A stretch of 64,000 bases of DNA. Source: Paralithodes platypus. Taxonomy: Eukaryota; Arthropoda; Malacostraca; Decapoda; Lithodidae. The DNA lies in NCBI GenBank assembly GCA_032716605.1, contig CM064551.1:48299427-48363426 (forward strand), read 5' to 3'. How positions within the stretch are numbered: the stretch's first letter is position 1; every line of letters starts with the position of its first letter. The notes under the pieces were generated by a model. That model did no database searches. It saw nothing but the letters and a program-made list of their open reading frames with translations, and was not told the DNA's origin. The position numbers and the translations under genes are program-made. Shown here one piece after another: positions 10,301 through 20,520 of this stretch.

Positions 10301-10427
10301 TTTCGTCTTCACCGTTACTAGTATCACTATTAGAGGTTAAATCTGGAGTGGACAGACTTCCTTCAGAATCCGTATTATTATCACCACTAAGAGAAGAATC
10401 AGAATATACTTCAAACTCAGACATCAA
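7380..10427 (-). CDS. gag-pol: Gag-protease-reverse transcriptase ORF of env-Gypsy element (1015 aa)
   Basis: Long open frame that starts with a Gag of acidic, serine-rich N-terminus. Two CCHC zinc knuckles lie near residues 305-320 (CNRCGKIGHKANLC) and 344-358 (CSRCKGVAHFAKHC). A proline/tyrosine-rich linker follows, then an aspartic protease at about residue 495 (MIDTGATTSLI, later ILLGTDFL). The reverse transcriptase runs from about residue 785: RPYPIPHKYI, LRLCLDFRNLN, motif A TCLDLRRGYHQIPL, MPFGLKDVPSSFQR and motif C YLDDIVVPG at about 949. Gag, protease and RT lie in one frame with no frameshift between gag and pol. The ORF stops at a TAG in the RT connection region; the same frame continues beyond it, so I read this as a nonsense mutation. 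All catalytic residues of protease and RT are present. Confidence 0.92.
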   Translation of the reverse strand: MMSEFEVYSDSSLSGDNNTDSEGSLSTPDLTSNSDTSNGEDETMTEQVIAHLAETITAGLSLANKNNFAKLTNVSYFCGGPVSHSDKPEVKCNTSARNWIKDLDSKTPVPLEWSIQGKLEVARLYSLGPAKTIVQTLLDDLGTIPDGKTEWEVFRDKFCTFFPPERTIDRVMGDLMKATNTADETYLTFFSRLNKFAAELKKLNSDARTVNSLVVASFLNNAPTAFVIHIKESDREDSQKIWSKFLRFQERDPKLSAAEKEGTGLGVKRSVLTIGSSEGGLHTDVRKQTQHRQYNTPSNGKQAVKILCNRCGKIGHKANLCRMPSHKIAGFSRGLRKGPDVKCSRCKGVAHFAKHCSTPWEAIAQRNGGIASARPYKQYTRQSYATSMGYQSDPLELPYRPQVMNSPHYGGYSQAPPQSQYYAPYQPPPHLSRGPRNVPARSESGYVNTPSHAHLSGEMEKKKKPDVRLKVLSSSPDVVSKLIAIQTNVNDEEMVAMIDTGATTSLISEEKLKELPHSTDLVMGTAKPLYDVNGQPLSAIGSVNLRVSIGGLVILHDFTVVKNMSIPTTILLGTDFLCSNTISLNTNPLSFYINGVQANISTLEEEAIQSVHTQPGKTNKLVKVTVREVTKLSPWEYGSVLLSCERGNQKGEEINDTVYGVYTPFEGVPQASAFFQGIIALSEGTFAMKFANFTPDIIEIKPGDSLGYVEVCEKVDLDISDEVSPTQKDNICTLTPNERNDGLVKHVEEHFAQLSVEQKQALKTMVKEFSDIFSLESDPLTISPYFFHNIETVSDQVVYRRPYPIPHKYIQDVKDQIQTLMEQGIVRPSRSSFNTPVVPVAKKEGGLRLCLDFRNLNKLIKDDRYPLPNIDRILAQLGESQFFTCLDLRRGYHQIPLTEESKKKTAFSTPDGHYEYNVMPFGLKDVPSSFQRIINQVLMGLVGNKAHVYLDDIVVPGRTWEQHIDNLTTVLERLRESSLKLRLDKCSFFAEQVHYLGHVVGTDGIKPQPAKIQAI

Positions 10428-10563
10428 TCATTTCACAAAAGATCTTAGTTTCCCAGTTTTTCCCAAAAAATCTGTTTCCCCAAAGTTTCACCCATCATAG
10501 CTTTTAGTAATATAAAAAAATCACTTGGTATGTTTGGTAATAGGAAAAAAATCCTCTGGTGTT

Positions 10564-11080
10564 GTTGTTTTTCCCCAAGCTGCCTGGCCGAACAGCCCCA
10601 AGGCCCCGAGCAAGGCCAAGGCCATAACCGAGCGCCCCCACAGAACCCTCCCTGCCGACCACAATAAAGCCTGGGTGACCGAAGCCACTCCATGGCGGGG
10701 AGCTGAGGAGGGCGCGGAAACGCCCGGGAAACCAAAGCCCCACCCAGGGCCCTGTGCCCCTCAGCAATTATGAAGAGAAAGTTGAAGGGCAAAGGAAAGA
10801 TGTGACGCTTTGGCTTCCATTCCAATCTTGGTAGATTAGGAGGTCAATCCACACAAGAGACGCCGTCACTTGAGATCTAGAAAATATATAAGTAAAAGGA
10901 ACAGTCAGAGTAAGCTATGGGTATGGCAGAGATCGCTCAGTTCTCACTCTGATAGACCAGCCCATCACCACATGACTAAAACCCAATCCTCTCAGCATCA
11001 GCTAGGAAAGGCCCTAGAAAGCTGCCTTTGGCGGGGGGATAGCTCCCCTATTTCAACCCTTTTCGGGGTTGGGCACCCGC
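10564..11080 (-). mobile_element. SINE-like element E, copy 1 (full length, 517 bp)
   Basis: Flanked by an 11-bp target duplication CCTCTGGTGTT (10553-10563 and 11081-11091) within the leader of the env-Gypsy element. On its own (minus) strand it begins GCGGGTGCCCAACCCC and ends with GGGGCTGTTCGGCCAGGCAG followed by an AAC-rich tail. That 3' end is the same roughly 34 nt that ends LINE C. Two other copies are at 41384-41805 (5'-truncated) and 57740-58257 (full length). No ORF spans it. Not recognised as tRNA-, 7SL- or 5S-derived; the head folds into GC-rich hairpins instead. Confidence 0.85.
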
Positions 11081-12079
11081 CCTCTGGTGTTACGTCGATA
11101 AGCAAGAAAATAAACAGTTAAACGCACACCACCTGCTCTAGTTACTACAGGGCAACTAAAAAAATCACTGTGGTTAACAGCTCGCTACCTTTGGCGAGTC
11201 GGCAAAAATAAAGTAGTTTAAGATTCACGTGCATTTACCATTGTCACTATTGTCGATTAATGCTGTCCCTATCGTCGACAGGGCAAATAAAAATATAGTT
11301 TCCAGGGCAAAAATAAAAAAATCAGTTACCGCTGCGACCATTGTCGACTGTTGCAAGTATCACTGCTACCGTAAGTATACGCTACCACCAAACGTACAAG
11401 GTGAATGAATATCGTTTATCGCTGCCACCATTGTCGTATTTCGTATTAACCCTTATCTATTTGTTACTTTATTATCAATATCTAAGAGGCTATAAGGGAA
11501 TAACAATAGAAATACTGTTTTATATTATCCTTTGATTATGAAGGATCTCTTACTATGTTATAGTTATAGGCTGATAACCATACTCCACACTATGTAGATA
11601 GATGCACATATCTATCGTATCTTTAAGTCTTGTTGTTTACTCTAGCTCACGTTATAATTGCTATATTTATTGATATATAAGAATTATGATAGTTTTACTA
11701 TAGTTGGAGTATCGTTATATATTTATAAGAATAAATATTTCGGTTATAAAAACAAAGTTATGAATTTTGTTTATTTGCACTTTTTTTGTATATTTATTTA
11801 TATATAGTTTAAATATTATTACACTTCAGATAATAGTTTCACAGAGTTTCACAGAGTTGTAAATGACTGAATGATTTACCAAGACGACTTGGATTGTTAT
11901 AACACGTATTGAATGAGATTATATACTTGGCTTAATGTGATTTAGCTTGTATGATAACTATAACATTGTTGTTTCCTATAACTCCTATAATTTCCTATAA
12001 TTTCCAACCATTACTAATTTATACATTTTTACTATTATTCAATTGGTACTCACTAGGATCAAATGTATCTGTCTGGGAC

Positions 12080-12097
12080 TCTCTTTCTCTGAGTCCA
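12080..12097 (-). other. Candidate primer-binding site of env-Gypsy element
   Basis: Reading the element strand leftward from the 5' LTR, the sequence is TGGACTCAGAGAAAGAG. It starts with TGG, as expected for pairing to a tRNA CCA end, and it follows an LTR end in CA. The same bases take part in a 6-bp inverted repeat GGACTC/GAGTCC at 12076-12096. The tRNA is not identified, and the LTR boundary at 12098 rests on this assignment. Confidence 0.45.
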
Positions 12098-12756
12098 TGA
12101 TGACTGTGTTTGGCTGGGGAGCCTTGTTAGGGCTGTGGTGTTCTTGACGGCTACTTGGCTGGTTCTGGTACTAACTGTTTGATTTGTAATCTTGAGCTTA
12201 TATAGGACTCAAATGCATATGTCCACGTCTTCACTCACGTGTTAATAGCTTCCACGTTTACACTCACGTGTTAGATTATATTTATATATAACTCTATGTA
12301 ACTAAACTCTGGACTCGGAAGTAATCTCTTAGGACTTGTAATCATGGAATAGATTTCCAGTGTTTACCAGCCTGGTAGTGTTGATTTAACATATAGTGCT
12401 ACTTGATCTACTTCCACAGTAGATACCTGAATTACACTTTTAAAACTAAGTTATTAGTCTATCACTTAATCTATTGATACATATATTAACTTCTAATATA
12501 TACTATAAATCATAAATCCATTATGTAAACAACAGCTGATCAATGTTTACTCCCAGATATATACTGGAGGTTCTGTCTTATTGTATATATTGGCTGATTA
12601 CAGATAACAAGACTCTCGGATTCTAATCTGTACCATTATCAGCGTTCCCTCTTAATTCCTTATTCGTTATTGGGTATATACCTCTTAGTCTAGTCTTTAT
12701 TTACATTCTTTATTCACTAGAAGATTCATTCATGTTGAGTACTTCTGTTCTCGACA
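12098..12756 (-). repeat. 5' LTR of env-bearing Gypsy element
   Basis: About 659 bp, starting TGTCGAGAAC on the element strand (position 12756), exactly as in the 3' LTR. From 12190 to 12756 it matches the split left LTR with about four substitutions and two 2-nt indels. The end at 12098 is inferred from the primer-binding site because the left LTR is truncated by the window edge. It contains the uninterrupted LINE A target GTTTACACTC at 12256-12265. Confidence 0.85.
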
Positions 12757-12968
12757 AGTGGGTGATATCAATAGAATCGAATTTAACAAAATGAAAATGG
12801 TGCGATGGATGTGTGGGGCCAAACTGAAAGCTAGAATATCTAGCAAGGAGTTGATAAGGCAGTTGGATATCAAAAGTATCAGCGAAAAGATGCGTACAAG
12901 AAGTTTTGGATTGTTTAGGCGTGTGGAGAAGATGGATGATTTGAATTGGGTGAAAAGATGCAAAGATG
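12757..12968 (+). pseudogene. RTE-B LINE fragment (C-terminal domain)
   Basis: Translates to a diverged version of the RTE-B C-terminal region: MKMVRWMCGAKLKARI, ELIRQLDIKSISEKMRTR, VEKMDDLNWVKRCK. The better copies are at 48151-49338, 50423-50971 and 63375-64000. It begins immediately at the outer edge of the env-Gypsy LTR, so the LTR element probably inserted into this older LINE. Confidence 0.8.
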
Positions 12969-14052
12969 GTACATCACAAATTTCGATTTACGGTACTGCA
13001 GTTTCATATACTGTATACTGTACTGCTAGGTGAACAAAGGCATTGGGTGTGAGAAGACTACCCATGTGCCTCTACCTTTCCAGGAATCTAGCTCGGGAAC
13101 TTTTGATTGTGAGCCGAACATCTTGCCTGTTTGGCATAAAGGAATGTGGAGGAAGTTTAGAGTCAAACTGGAGGATGTTATATCCAAATGTGTAGCAGTA
13201 AGGGAATATAAGGATAAAACAAAATTGAGGAAAAGAACAAACCCAGAATTACCAATGAAAAGAAAGCTGTGGACTTTGATAAGAAGAAAAGAAACGCTTG
13301 TGGGATAGATTAAAAGTGTTAAAAAAGAACAGGGAGTCTAGTATAGAAGCTAAAGTAGTGGATTTGGAACGTAGACAGATAAACAATAAAATAAGGTGGG
13401 AGACAAGGAGGGGGGTAAAGGAAAGGGAGAGAGAGATTGCAAGAAACGTGAAGGATAATCCAAAAATATTCTGGAAGTACATTCAGAAAAAGTTAACAAG
13501 AAGAGTAGGGATCCCAGAGCTGGTAGGGGGGTTGGATGATGGGAGTAGAGCGGAGACGGATAAGGAGAAAGCAGAGGTGCTGGGGAAATACTTTGGGGGG
13601 GTACTAACAGTAGAGTCGGATGATGCAGTGCCAAATATTCCCATCAAACAGGCACCTGCACTAGAACTAATAGAGTTTTCCCATGCTAGAATAAGAAGGG
13701 CTATAGAAAAAATGAACAGAAGTAAGTCCCTGGGACCAGATGGGATACACCCAAGAATCATAAAGGAAGGAGGTGAGATGTTAGTAAGAGCCATTGAAAA
13801 TGTTATTTGAGGTATCGTTTAATACAGGACAAATCCCGATGGACTGGAGAGAGGCGAACATAACAGCTATATTTAAGAAGGGAAAGAGAAATGACCCAGG
13901 AAATTATAGACCAGTCAGTTTGACAAGTGTTGTGTGTAAACTAATGGAAACGGTAATTAGAGAAGGAATAATGGAGCATATGAAATCAAACCAACTTTTC
14001 AGTGGGAGACAGTTCGGATTCTTGCCGGGGAGGTCAACGGTACTACAGCTAA

Positions 14053-15121
14053 TTAACCCGGGAACTGCGGGAAGACTCTTAACCCTCTGTTCCCGGAAGG
14101 GCTCTTGAACGCCCATAAAAAAGCATACACGAGCTGCCCGGAAGGGCTCTTAAACACCCATGAGGTCAAAGCCTGTGAGCTTGGTGTGCGAGGCGTCGGT
14201 CCGACGCATGTAAACAACAGCCGGCTGGACCGACGCCCCGCATCTCCGGCCACAAGAAGGAGAGCGTCGCTTGTTCGTGTGTGCCTGTATGTTGTTGTTA
14301 AGTATCGAAAAGTAGTGTAAAGTGGCTGTTTTTGCCATAAAGTTATCTCCAATGAAATCATCATCACAACTCAACCAGTTGACTTAGAGAGCTCTACTTA
14401 ACCCCATTCTACAGGTAAATAACACAGCTACGCTTGGGGATGCGTGGGAATGCAGGAAGTAGTCAGAATAACAAATATACGGTAGCCTAGCCTAGACGTT
14501 TTTCGGCCAAAACACCTGGGTTTCGGGGAATATTTATGTAATGTGTAGCCGGGGCTGGAGGGTTAAGAGTTCCCCCGGCGGACTGCGGGAAGACTCTTAA
14601 GAGTCAGAGAAAAAAAAAAAAAAAAAAAAAAAATTGCCCTTGGGCCATGCAAAATATCAGTCCTCTACCTCCCCTCCTTCCCCACTTTCCTCCCCTCCTT
14701 CAGTTATCACCTATTTTCCCTGTTATTCCCTTATTCTGAGGTATATTTTTGTGCTAACATTAGCGAGTTGCAAGCAGGGCATTGTCATCACTGTTTGCAA
14801 GCGAGTGCAAGAGAGAGAGAGAGAGTATCGATCGACAGTGTCTCAGTGGCCTTGAGGGAAATTGGCGGGAAAGCAGGTTGCCTCACCCATACATTATGTA
14901 ACTCGCGGCCTGTATCGCCGATTTTGACCATCCAAACGCTGTTTTCACTCGTTTTATTGTTGTAACAGGTTAATACCTTTATAATCAACCTATAATAGGT
15001 GCATATGGATAAGTATTAATGCTATTTATGGTAAAATTAATATTTTAGTGATGGAAACAGCTCAAATACATGCGCACAGGCAGAGGTGTCTAATTACCCC
15101 CATGCGCACTTAAGAGGTTAA
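14053..15121 (-). mobile_element. TTAA-flanked non-autonomous element (MITE family 2) in LINE F
   Basis: Bounded by TTAA at 14053-14056 and 15118-15121. Deleting it with one TTAA restores an unbroken LINE F reading frame, so the ends are exact. The element strand starts TTAACCTCTTAAGTG. It contains a poly(A) tract at about 14607-14633 and a short GA run at about 14813. A second element is nested near its left end at 14079-14566. Related copies are at 49657-50196 and 51685-52046. TTAA duplication and CC starts fit piggyBac-type transposition. No transposase is encoded. Confidence 0.85.
14079..14566 (-). mobile_element. TTAA MITE family 1, copy 1 (488 bp)
   Basis: Ends are TTAA plus CCCTC. Length is exactly 488 bp, as in copies at 44385-44872, 56069-56556 and 60514-61001. 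It is inserted into a TTAA inside the terminal region of the MITE family 2 element. It contains an 11-bp perfect inverted repeat (GGCGTCGGTCC) and, near one end, two copies of a TGGGCGTTCAAGAG-type repeat. This copy is the most diverged of the four. Confidence 0.88.
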
Positions 15122-16535
15122 GGTGGTAGATGATTGTATGCAAATTCTAGAGGATGGTGATGTAATAGACGTGGTATATTGTGATTTTATGAAGGCCTTC
15201 GATAAGGTCCCACATAAAAGGTTAATAGAGAAAGTTAGAACCTATAATATAGGGGAGAAATGTGTGAAATGGATAGAAGCCTTCCTGAAAGATCGGAGAC
15301 AGAGGGTGCTGGTGAATGGAATAGGCTCGGGGTGGAGGGAAATTGCAAGTGGGGTTCCTCAGGGATCTGTGTTGGGACCACTACTGTTCGTTATATTTAT
15401 CAACGACTTACCTGAAGTTATAACTAATGGAAGTGAGGTATACCTGTATGCGGATGACACTAAGCTGTATAGAAGAGTGAGGAGTAAGGAAGATGTGGGT
15501 TTGCTTCAAGGAGATGTGGAGGGCATGAAGGGATGGTCTGAGCATTGGTTAATGCCTTTTCATCCAAAAAATGCAAGTACATGCGGATTGGGACAAGCAA
15601 GATAGACAATGTAGGATACAGTATGTATGAAGCGATGGAGGAAGTGAATGCAGAAAAGGATATAGGAGTAGTGATAGACAATAAGTTAAATTTCTCAGAA
15701 CATTTAGCGGAAAAGATAAACAAAGCCAATAGAATTGTAGGGCTGATAAGGAGGACATTTGTGTCACTTGACAAAGAAATCTTCAGGAATCTCTATACAG
15801 CGCTGGTTAGGCCGCACCTGGAATATGCGAACCAGGTGTGGGCTCCATATATGGTAAAGGATATAGAAGCAGTGGAGAAAGTGCAGAGGAGAGCTAGCAA
15901 GCTAGTACCAACGTTGAAGAACGCAGGCTATGAGCAGAGGTTGAGGACACTGGGGCTTCCGACACTGGCATATATGAGAAAGAGAGGGGATATGATAGAG
16001 ACTTTTAAGATAGTGTCAGGAAAGTATGATGAGGATGTGTGTTAAGGTATCTTCTTGATGCGGGAGGGAACAAGAACGAGAGGACACTAAGAAAATTTAC
16101 AAAGAAAGAAATAGGCTTGAGAAGGCAAAGAACTCATTTTGTGATAGAGTGGTAAATGAGTGGAACGCACTGCCCCAGTATGTAGTCGATTCCGAATCAA
16201 TAAGGGAGTTTGAAAGTAATCTTGATAAAGCATGGGAAGACAAGATTTGAAGTTTGATTATAAAGCAAAACTACAGAATAGTAAAAATGTTGCGTCTGCT
16301 ACCGCCGCCGCCAACACCGTCAGACAAGACCGGGCTGTCGGCGGGGGCGGTGGACTCATCACCCTGGTACACAATGAAATATCATACATAGTAACCAGTG
16401 TACAAACCAAATCCCTCCTTCCCCCAAATGATAACACAACAGAAATACAATCAATTAAAATACGCACTGGCAACAAATCCAACATAACCATCATAAACAC
16501 ATACATCCCTCCCCAAACATCCCCTACAGTACCAA

Positions 16536-18167
16536 ATGAATACAGACCACACTTACAACACATCACAAACACCCCCACACATCATCCTGGGTGGTGACTT
16601 CAACGCCAAGACGTCGGCCTGGTTTGTCGACAACCCCGACACAGACAGAGGGCTGGTACTACAAAACCAAACAGATAACCTCATCATCCTTAACGACATC
16701 CATCAACATACCCATATTCCTCACCAAGCCCTCTATAACCCATCATCTCCAGACATCACCTTTTGCTCCCCAGAACTCGCCCCCACAACATCCTGGAGGG
16801 TGGTCAGAACCTTAGGTTCTGACCACCTCCCGATCATTATCACCACCAAAACCAGACTCACCCCAGCTAGCCACAAACACACATACACCAATTATAAAAG
16901 AGCTAACTGGGAAGCATTTACAAATGAGACAGAACAATATTTCACAACTCTAAACAGTACACCCATCACTAACATCAACAATGCTGTACACATACTCAAT
17001 AAAACTATCCAAAACGCTGACAAGAAACACATTCCAAGAGGTAACAGAAAAAGACACAACCCCAACTTCACACCAGAAATTCAAAACCTCATCAGACAAC
17101 GCGACACACTGAAACACTCCCCAGCACCCCACACACAAGACATCACACAACAAATTCAAGCACTCAACACCCAAACTAACAACAAAATACAAGAACAACA
17201 AAAACTAAATTGGAATAACTTCCTACAAACACTTGATCACAAAACAAACCCCAAAAAACTCTACAAAACACTAAACAGCATCACACTTTCCAACAGCAAC
17301 ACAACACAATCACATGCTGCAATCACAACAACAGACTCTACTCCTTCATGTAAACAACAAGCAAACACTCTCATCAATCACTTCTCACATGTCAGCCACC
17401 TAAAACCTCACAAAGACGACCGACGTGTCATCCGACGTAAGAGACAATTCCCCACAGACCCTGACTATACACCCTTCACCAATCACCAGACAAAGCATAT
17501 CATCAACAATCTCAAGCACTCACCCGCCTGTGGCCTAGACAACATAAGCAACATACACCTCAGACACCTGGGACCACAAGGCATACAAACACTCACTAAC
17601 ATATCAAACTACAGCTATTCACACAACACAATACCAGACATTTGGAAGCATGGTATCATCATCACATTCCCCAAACCCAACAAAGACCCCACGCTACCCT
17701 CCTCGCACCGCCCCATCACACTCCTTTGCTCCCCCTCCAAAGTCATGGAACGCCTAGTATTACAACTAATTACACCCGACCTACCCCTAGCTCCAACACA
17801 ACATGGCTTTAGGCCACTGCACTCCACAAACACTCTTCTCACAGACCTTACACAAAGAGCTTTTGACGGCATCAACTCAGCTAGACCACCACACAGATCA
17901 CTATTAGCCACACTCGACATTAGTAAAGCCTTCGATGCCATCCCCCGCCACAACCTAACAAACAAAATCTACAACACAAACATGCACAACAACACAAAAA
18001 GGTGGCTGGCCAACTTCCTAGCAGGCAGATGTGCACACGTATCTTTTGCCGGTCAGTCATCTAAAATCAGAAACTTTCCAAACGGAGTCCCACAAGGATC
18101 CGTCCTATCGCCCGCACTCTTCAATCTGTACATGCACGATATAACTACACCCAATACTCCCAAATAA
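16536..18167 (+). pseudogene. LINE C endonuclease and reverse transcriptase (copy 1, first part)
   Basis: 543 codons. Endonuclease motifs are ILGGDFNAKTSAW and LGSDHLPIIIT (Asp/His). The reverse transcriptase follows: NLKHSPACGLDNIS, IITFPKPNKDP, RPITLLCSPSKVMERL, HGFRPLHST, motif A LATLDISKAFDAIPR, and NGVPQGSVLSPALFNLYMHD. A one-base deletion near 18160 relative to the other copies shifts the frame just before motif C (YADDITL). The upstream part of the endonuclease lies in another frame (16232-16597), so this copy carries frameshifts on both sides. Confidence 0.87.
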
Positions 18168-18270
18168 ACTTAGCCTCCTATGCAGATGACATAACACTCA
18201 CATGCACACACCATGACCCAAGAAGAGCAACAGATCTCCTTCAACCCTATCTCAACACACTACATGGCTG

Positions 18271-19290
18271 GTGCACTACAGACTTAATCTAGCCCCAGCC
18301 AAATCCACCGCAACCCTGCTCACAAGCTGGACAGGAGAACACGAATACATCCCTCAACTCACCATAAACAACACACCCCTAACACATACACACACACCCA
18401 AAATCCTAGGAGTAACATATGATACTCATATGACATTCAATCAGCACACCACAAACATTAAAAAGAAACTGACACCCAGACTTAACGCCCTCAGGTCACT
18501 TGCTCACACAAAATTTGGACACAACAAAGAAACTACCACCACAGTATATAAACAATACATAAGATCAGTAATGGAATACGCAAGCCCAGCCTGGGCTTCT
18601 AACCTAGCTGAAACACATCATAAGACCTTACAGACTATTCAAAACAAAGCCCTGAAGATCATTACAGGCTGCACAGCTACTGCACCCACAGATCATCTAC
18701 ATCAAGAAACCAAAATCCTCAAAGTCAAAGACCATCTGGACATGAGAGGCACTCAATTCCTGGCAGCAGCCTCCACGAACCAAGACCATCCACTAAACTA
18801 CATGGCAACACACCCACAGACACCAAGAAATATCAAAACAACACCCAGCACACAGTATCACACACAATTATTGTCCTCTCTCCCTCCCTGCCCACCCCGA
18901 ACCAACTTCCAGAAGCACATCCATACTCATATCTCTCGCCAATCCATCCACTCACTCACAGACAACACGCAGCTGCATGCACGACCTCCCGAAATCCATC
19001 CTTCCGAATCCTCCCTCCCTCGCGAGGACAGAGTCCACCTGGCCAGGCTGAGATGCGGACACCATCCAGCTCTCCTGAGCTATCAGAAGAGACTGGATGA
19101 CTCCGTTGTCGACGCCTGCCCGGGATGTAACACAGCACCCCATACCATTAAACACATCATAGAAGACTGCATTTCACACAACCACTTACGCCAACAACAC
19201 AACCTACACTCAATGAGAGCTCTGTGGGAAAGCCCGATCGTGGCCATGGCCTTCCTCAGGGACTCGGGGCTGTTCGGCCAGGCAGCTTAG
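18271..19290 (+). pseudogene. LINE C C-terminal domain (copy 1, second part)
   Basis: 339 codons in a new frame after a 4-nt deletion near 18280. It covers the RT thumb (LGVTYDTHMTFNQHT, TTVYKQYIRSVMEYASPAW) and the C-terminal region with RLRCGHHPALLSYQKRLDD and the cysteine/histidine cluster CPGC-x4-H-x3-H-x4-C, which many Jockey-group LINEs carry and which probably binds RNA. The stop is followed by the short 3' tail that is shared with SINE-like element E. Confidence 0.85.
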
Positions 19291-19310
19291 GGAACAACAA
19301 CACCGTGAAC

Positions 19311-19824
19311 GACCGCAGCAGTGCAAATACTGGTACTGATCTGGATACACAGGCCTAGTTTGCCTTTTTCCAGAGGATCTACTGTAAGAAACTGTAAGAA
19401 TAAACTCTTTAGCACCATGACACCTTTTTACTTTTGATTCTGGTTAAAAAAAAAATGATTTTTTTATGCCGTTTAACACTTTGGCTGCGGGCATATTTCC
19501 GCCATATTAGGGCTCATTCAGGCACTCCTGATTGATTAGGCAACTGTCTGAATGAAATTAAATGTATTCACCCTAAAACTAAAAGAAAATAGCTTCAAAA
19601 TGACTCCAAAATGAGCTTCGTAGCTTGTGGGGTTCACCCGCAGTGCTACCATAGACATTCGCTAAAATTAGCAATTATCGCTAATGTCACGCTCCATTTG
19701 CCTTTGGCAGCACTGTATATCTCGCGAGACTCTAACTCAGAGCCCTCAGTGCCGTGGCCGCCTGGCTGTGGGAAGGACTATGGCCTGTCGCGCTCCCGCT
19801 CCCTCGCACTCGATTCTACAGGCT
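19311..19824 (+). other. Unassigned spacer
   Basis: About 500 bp between LINE C copy 1 and a TTAA MITE. It shows no coding frame with recognisable motifs, no terminal repeats and no tRNA-like boxes. Confidence 0.5.
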
Positions 19825-20270
19825 TTAACCCGTGGAGCCCCGGCTAGTTTTGTAATGTTTGCGCACCAGAACCCGGTCGGTTTTCAAAAAATGGTTTTAT
19901 TCCAGAAACAATAGCGAATGGGTTAGGAATGAAGGAAAAACCACGAAAAACCGCTCAAAAAGCTTTAAAAATGGTCCTACATAGCCCCCGAAAACGGATT
20001 TTACAAGAGTAAAAAATTGAAGGCAATTATCCCAAAAAACCAGGTTATTGCGCGCTCGCGCGCACGCACGTGGACTTTGAGAGTTTTCAACCATCGGCAC
20101 GGATGCGTGGGATACGTACACAGTTCCCATACAAATCTGAGCCTACTTGAGTGGCTACACCTGAGGTTACGGTCGGCGCAATTAGGGTGACGCGTCAGGC
20201 GCGTCTCTGGGGCTGTGCGTTACATACATCGCCGACGCGTCAGACGCGTCGCTGGGGCTGTACGGGTTAA
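19825..20270 (+). mobile_element. TTAA MITE family 3, copy 1 (446 bp)
   Basis: Starts TTAACCCGTGGAGCCCC and ends with the near-inverse, so terminal inverted repeats of about 18 bp lie inside TTAA duplications. The right end carries two tandem copies of a GACGCGTCAGRCGCGTCKCT unit 45 bp apart. The interior matches the copy at 43628-44070 (for example around the stretch AGCGAATGGGTTAGGAATGA). It has no coding capacity. Confidence 0.88.
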
Positions 20271-20520
20271 GTGTCTTTAAAAGCCTGTACTGTAACTTGC
20301 TGTAAATTGCCATGGCGCTCGGGAACGTTTCCAGGAGCAATGGGTTAAGAAGGACCTATGATATTAAGAGGGTTAATTGAGATCGTTTTTAGCCTTTTGA
20401 GTCGTAGAGGTAGAATATAAACTGAAGAAAATCGTCTAATGGTAACCAGAATATGATGGAAATTTACGTAATGGTGGTGAAGGGAATAATAATTATACCA
20501 CAGGATGACCATAGTAATGT
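20271..20520 (+). other. Unassigned flank left of DIRS element
   Basis: 250 bp with no recognisable feature, ending ...ATAGTAATGT where the DIRS terminus begins. No target-site duplication is expected for DIRS elements and none is seen. Confidence 0.5.

Larger units (their letters stand above)
10428..12097 (-). other. 5' leader of env-Gypsy element
   Basis: About 1.15 kb of untranslated sequence between the primer-binding region and gag, not counting the SINE-like insert. It is A/T-rich with no convincing ORF. ACCATTGTCG-like decanucleotides recur at about 11237, 11338 and 11430. A packaging or control role is only a possibility. Confidence 0.6.
1..12756 (-). mobile_element. Gypsy/Errantivirus-like LTR retrotransposon with env
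   Basis: A minus-strand element running from the 5' LTR (12098-12756) through a leader, gag-pro-RT, RNase H, integrase and env to the 3' LTR (1-77 plus 2492-2988). The window start cuts off roughly the last 90 bp of the 3' LTR. Over the shared part the two LTRs differ by about 4 substitutions and two 2-nt indels in about 570 bp, so the insertion is recent. Even so, pol and env carry several in-frame stops and frameshifts. The right LTR abuts an RTE-B LINE fragment, which was probably the target; the target duplication cannot be checked because the left flank is outside the window. Two later insertions lie inside it: LINE A in the 3' LTR (78-2491) and a SINE-like element in the leader (10564-11080). 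Gene order and an env make it an endogenous-retrovirus-like member of the Metaviridae. The exact lineage is inference. Confidence 0.9.
13100..16250 (+). pseudogene. CR1-like LINE (LINE F), 5'-truncated, frameshifted, split by TTAA element
   Basis: Reverse-transcriptase LINE without its endonuclease. Pieces lie in several frames: linker at 13298-13810 (IRRAIEKMNRSKSLGPDGIH), RT fingers at 13794-14052 (MDWREANITAIFKKG, NYRPVSLTSVVCKLME, FGFLPGRSTVLQL), palm at 15123-15600 (VYCDFMKAFDKVPHKRL, GVPQGSVLGPLL, YADDTKLY), and thumb/C-terminus at 15545-16045 (VRPHLEYANQVWAPY, RRASKLVP). The last ~200 bp, in another frame, end in a stop at 16248. This order and the YADDTKLYR / RPHLEY motifs are typical of CR1-clade elements. 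Removing the TTAA insertion at 14053-15121 plus one TTAA rejoins the RT in frame. At least four frameshifts make the copy dead. Confidence 0.85.
16266..19310 (+). mobile_element. LINE C copy 1 (Jockey-type non-LTR retrotransposon)
   Basis: Shares more than 95% identity by eye with the copy at 35062-38060. It covers the endonuclease from the region before GGGGGLITLVH, the reverse transcriptase and a C-terminal cysteine/histidine motif, and ends with GGGGCTGTTCGGCCAGGCAG and an AACAACAAC tail. The 5' end is truncated within the endonuclease, near 16266-16317. It lies directly after the end of LINE F. No target duplication was recognised. Confidence 0.88.

Noticed and set aside
10564..10640. Hammerhead or HDV-like ribozyme in the SINE-like element
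   Set aside because: A CTGATG string and strong hairpins occur, but the required core (CTGANGA...GAAA, or a nested double pseudoknot) could not be assembled by hand.
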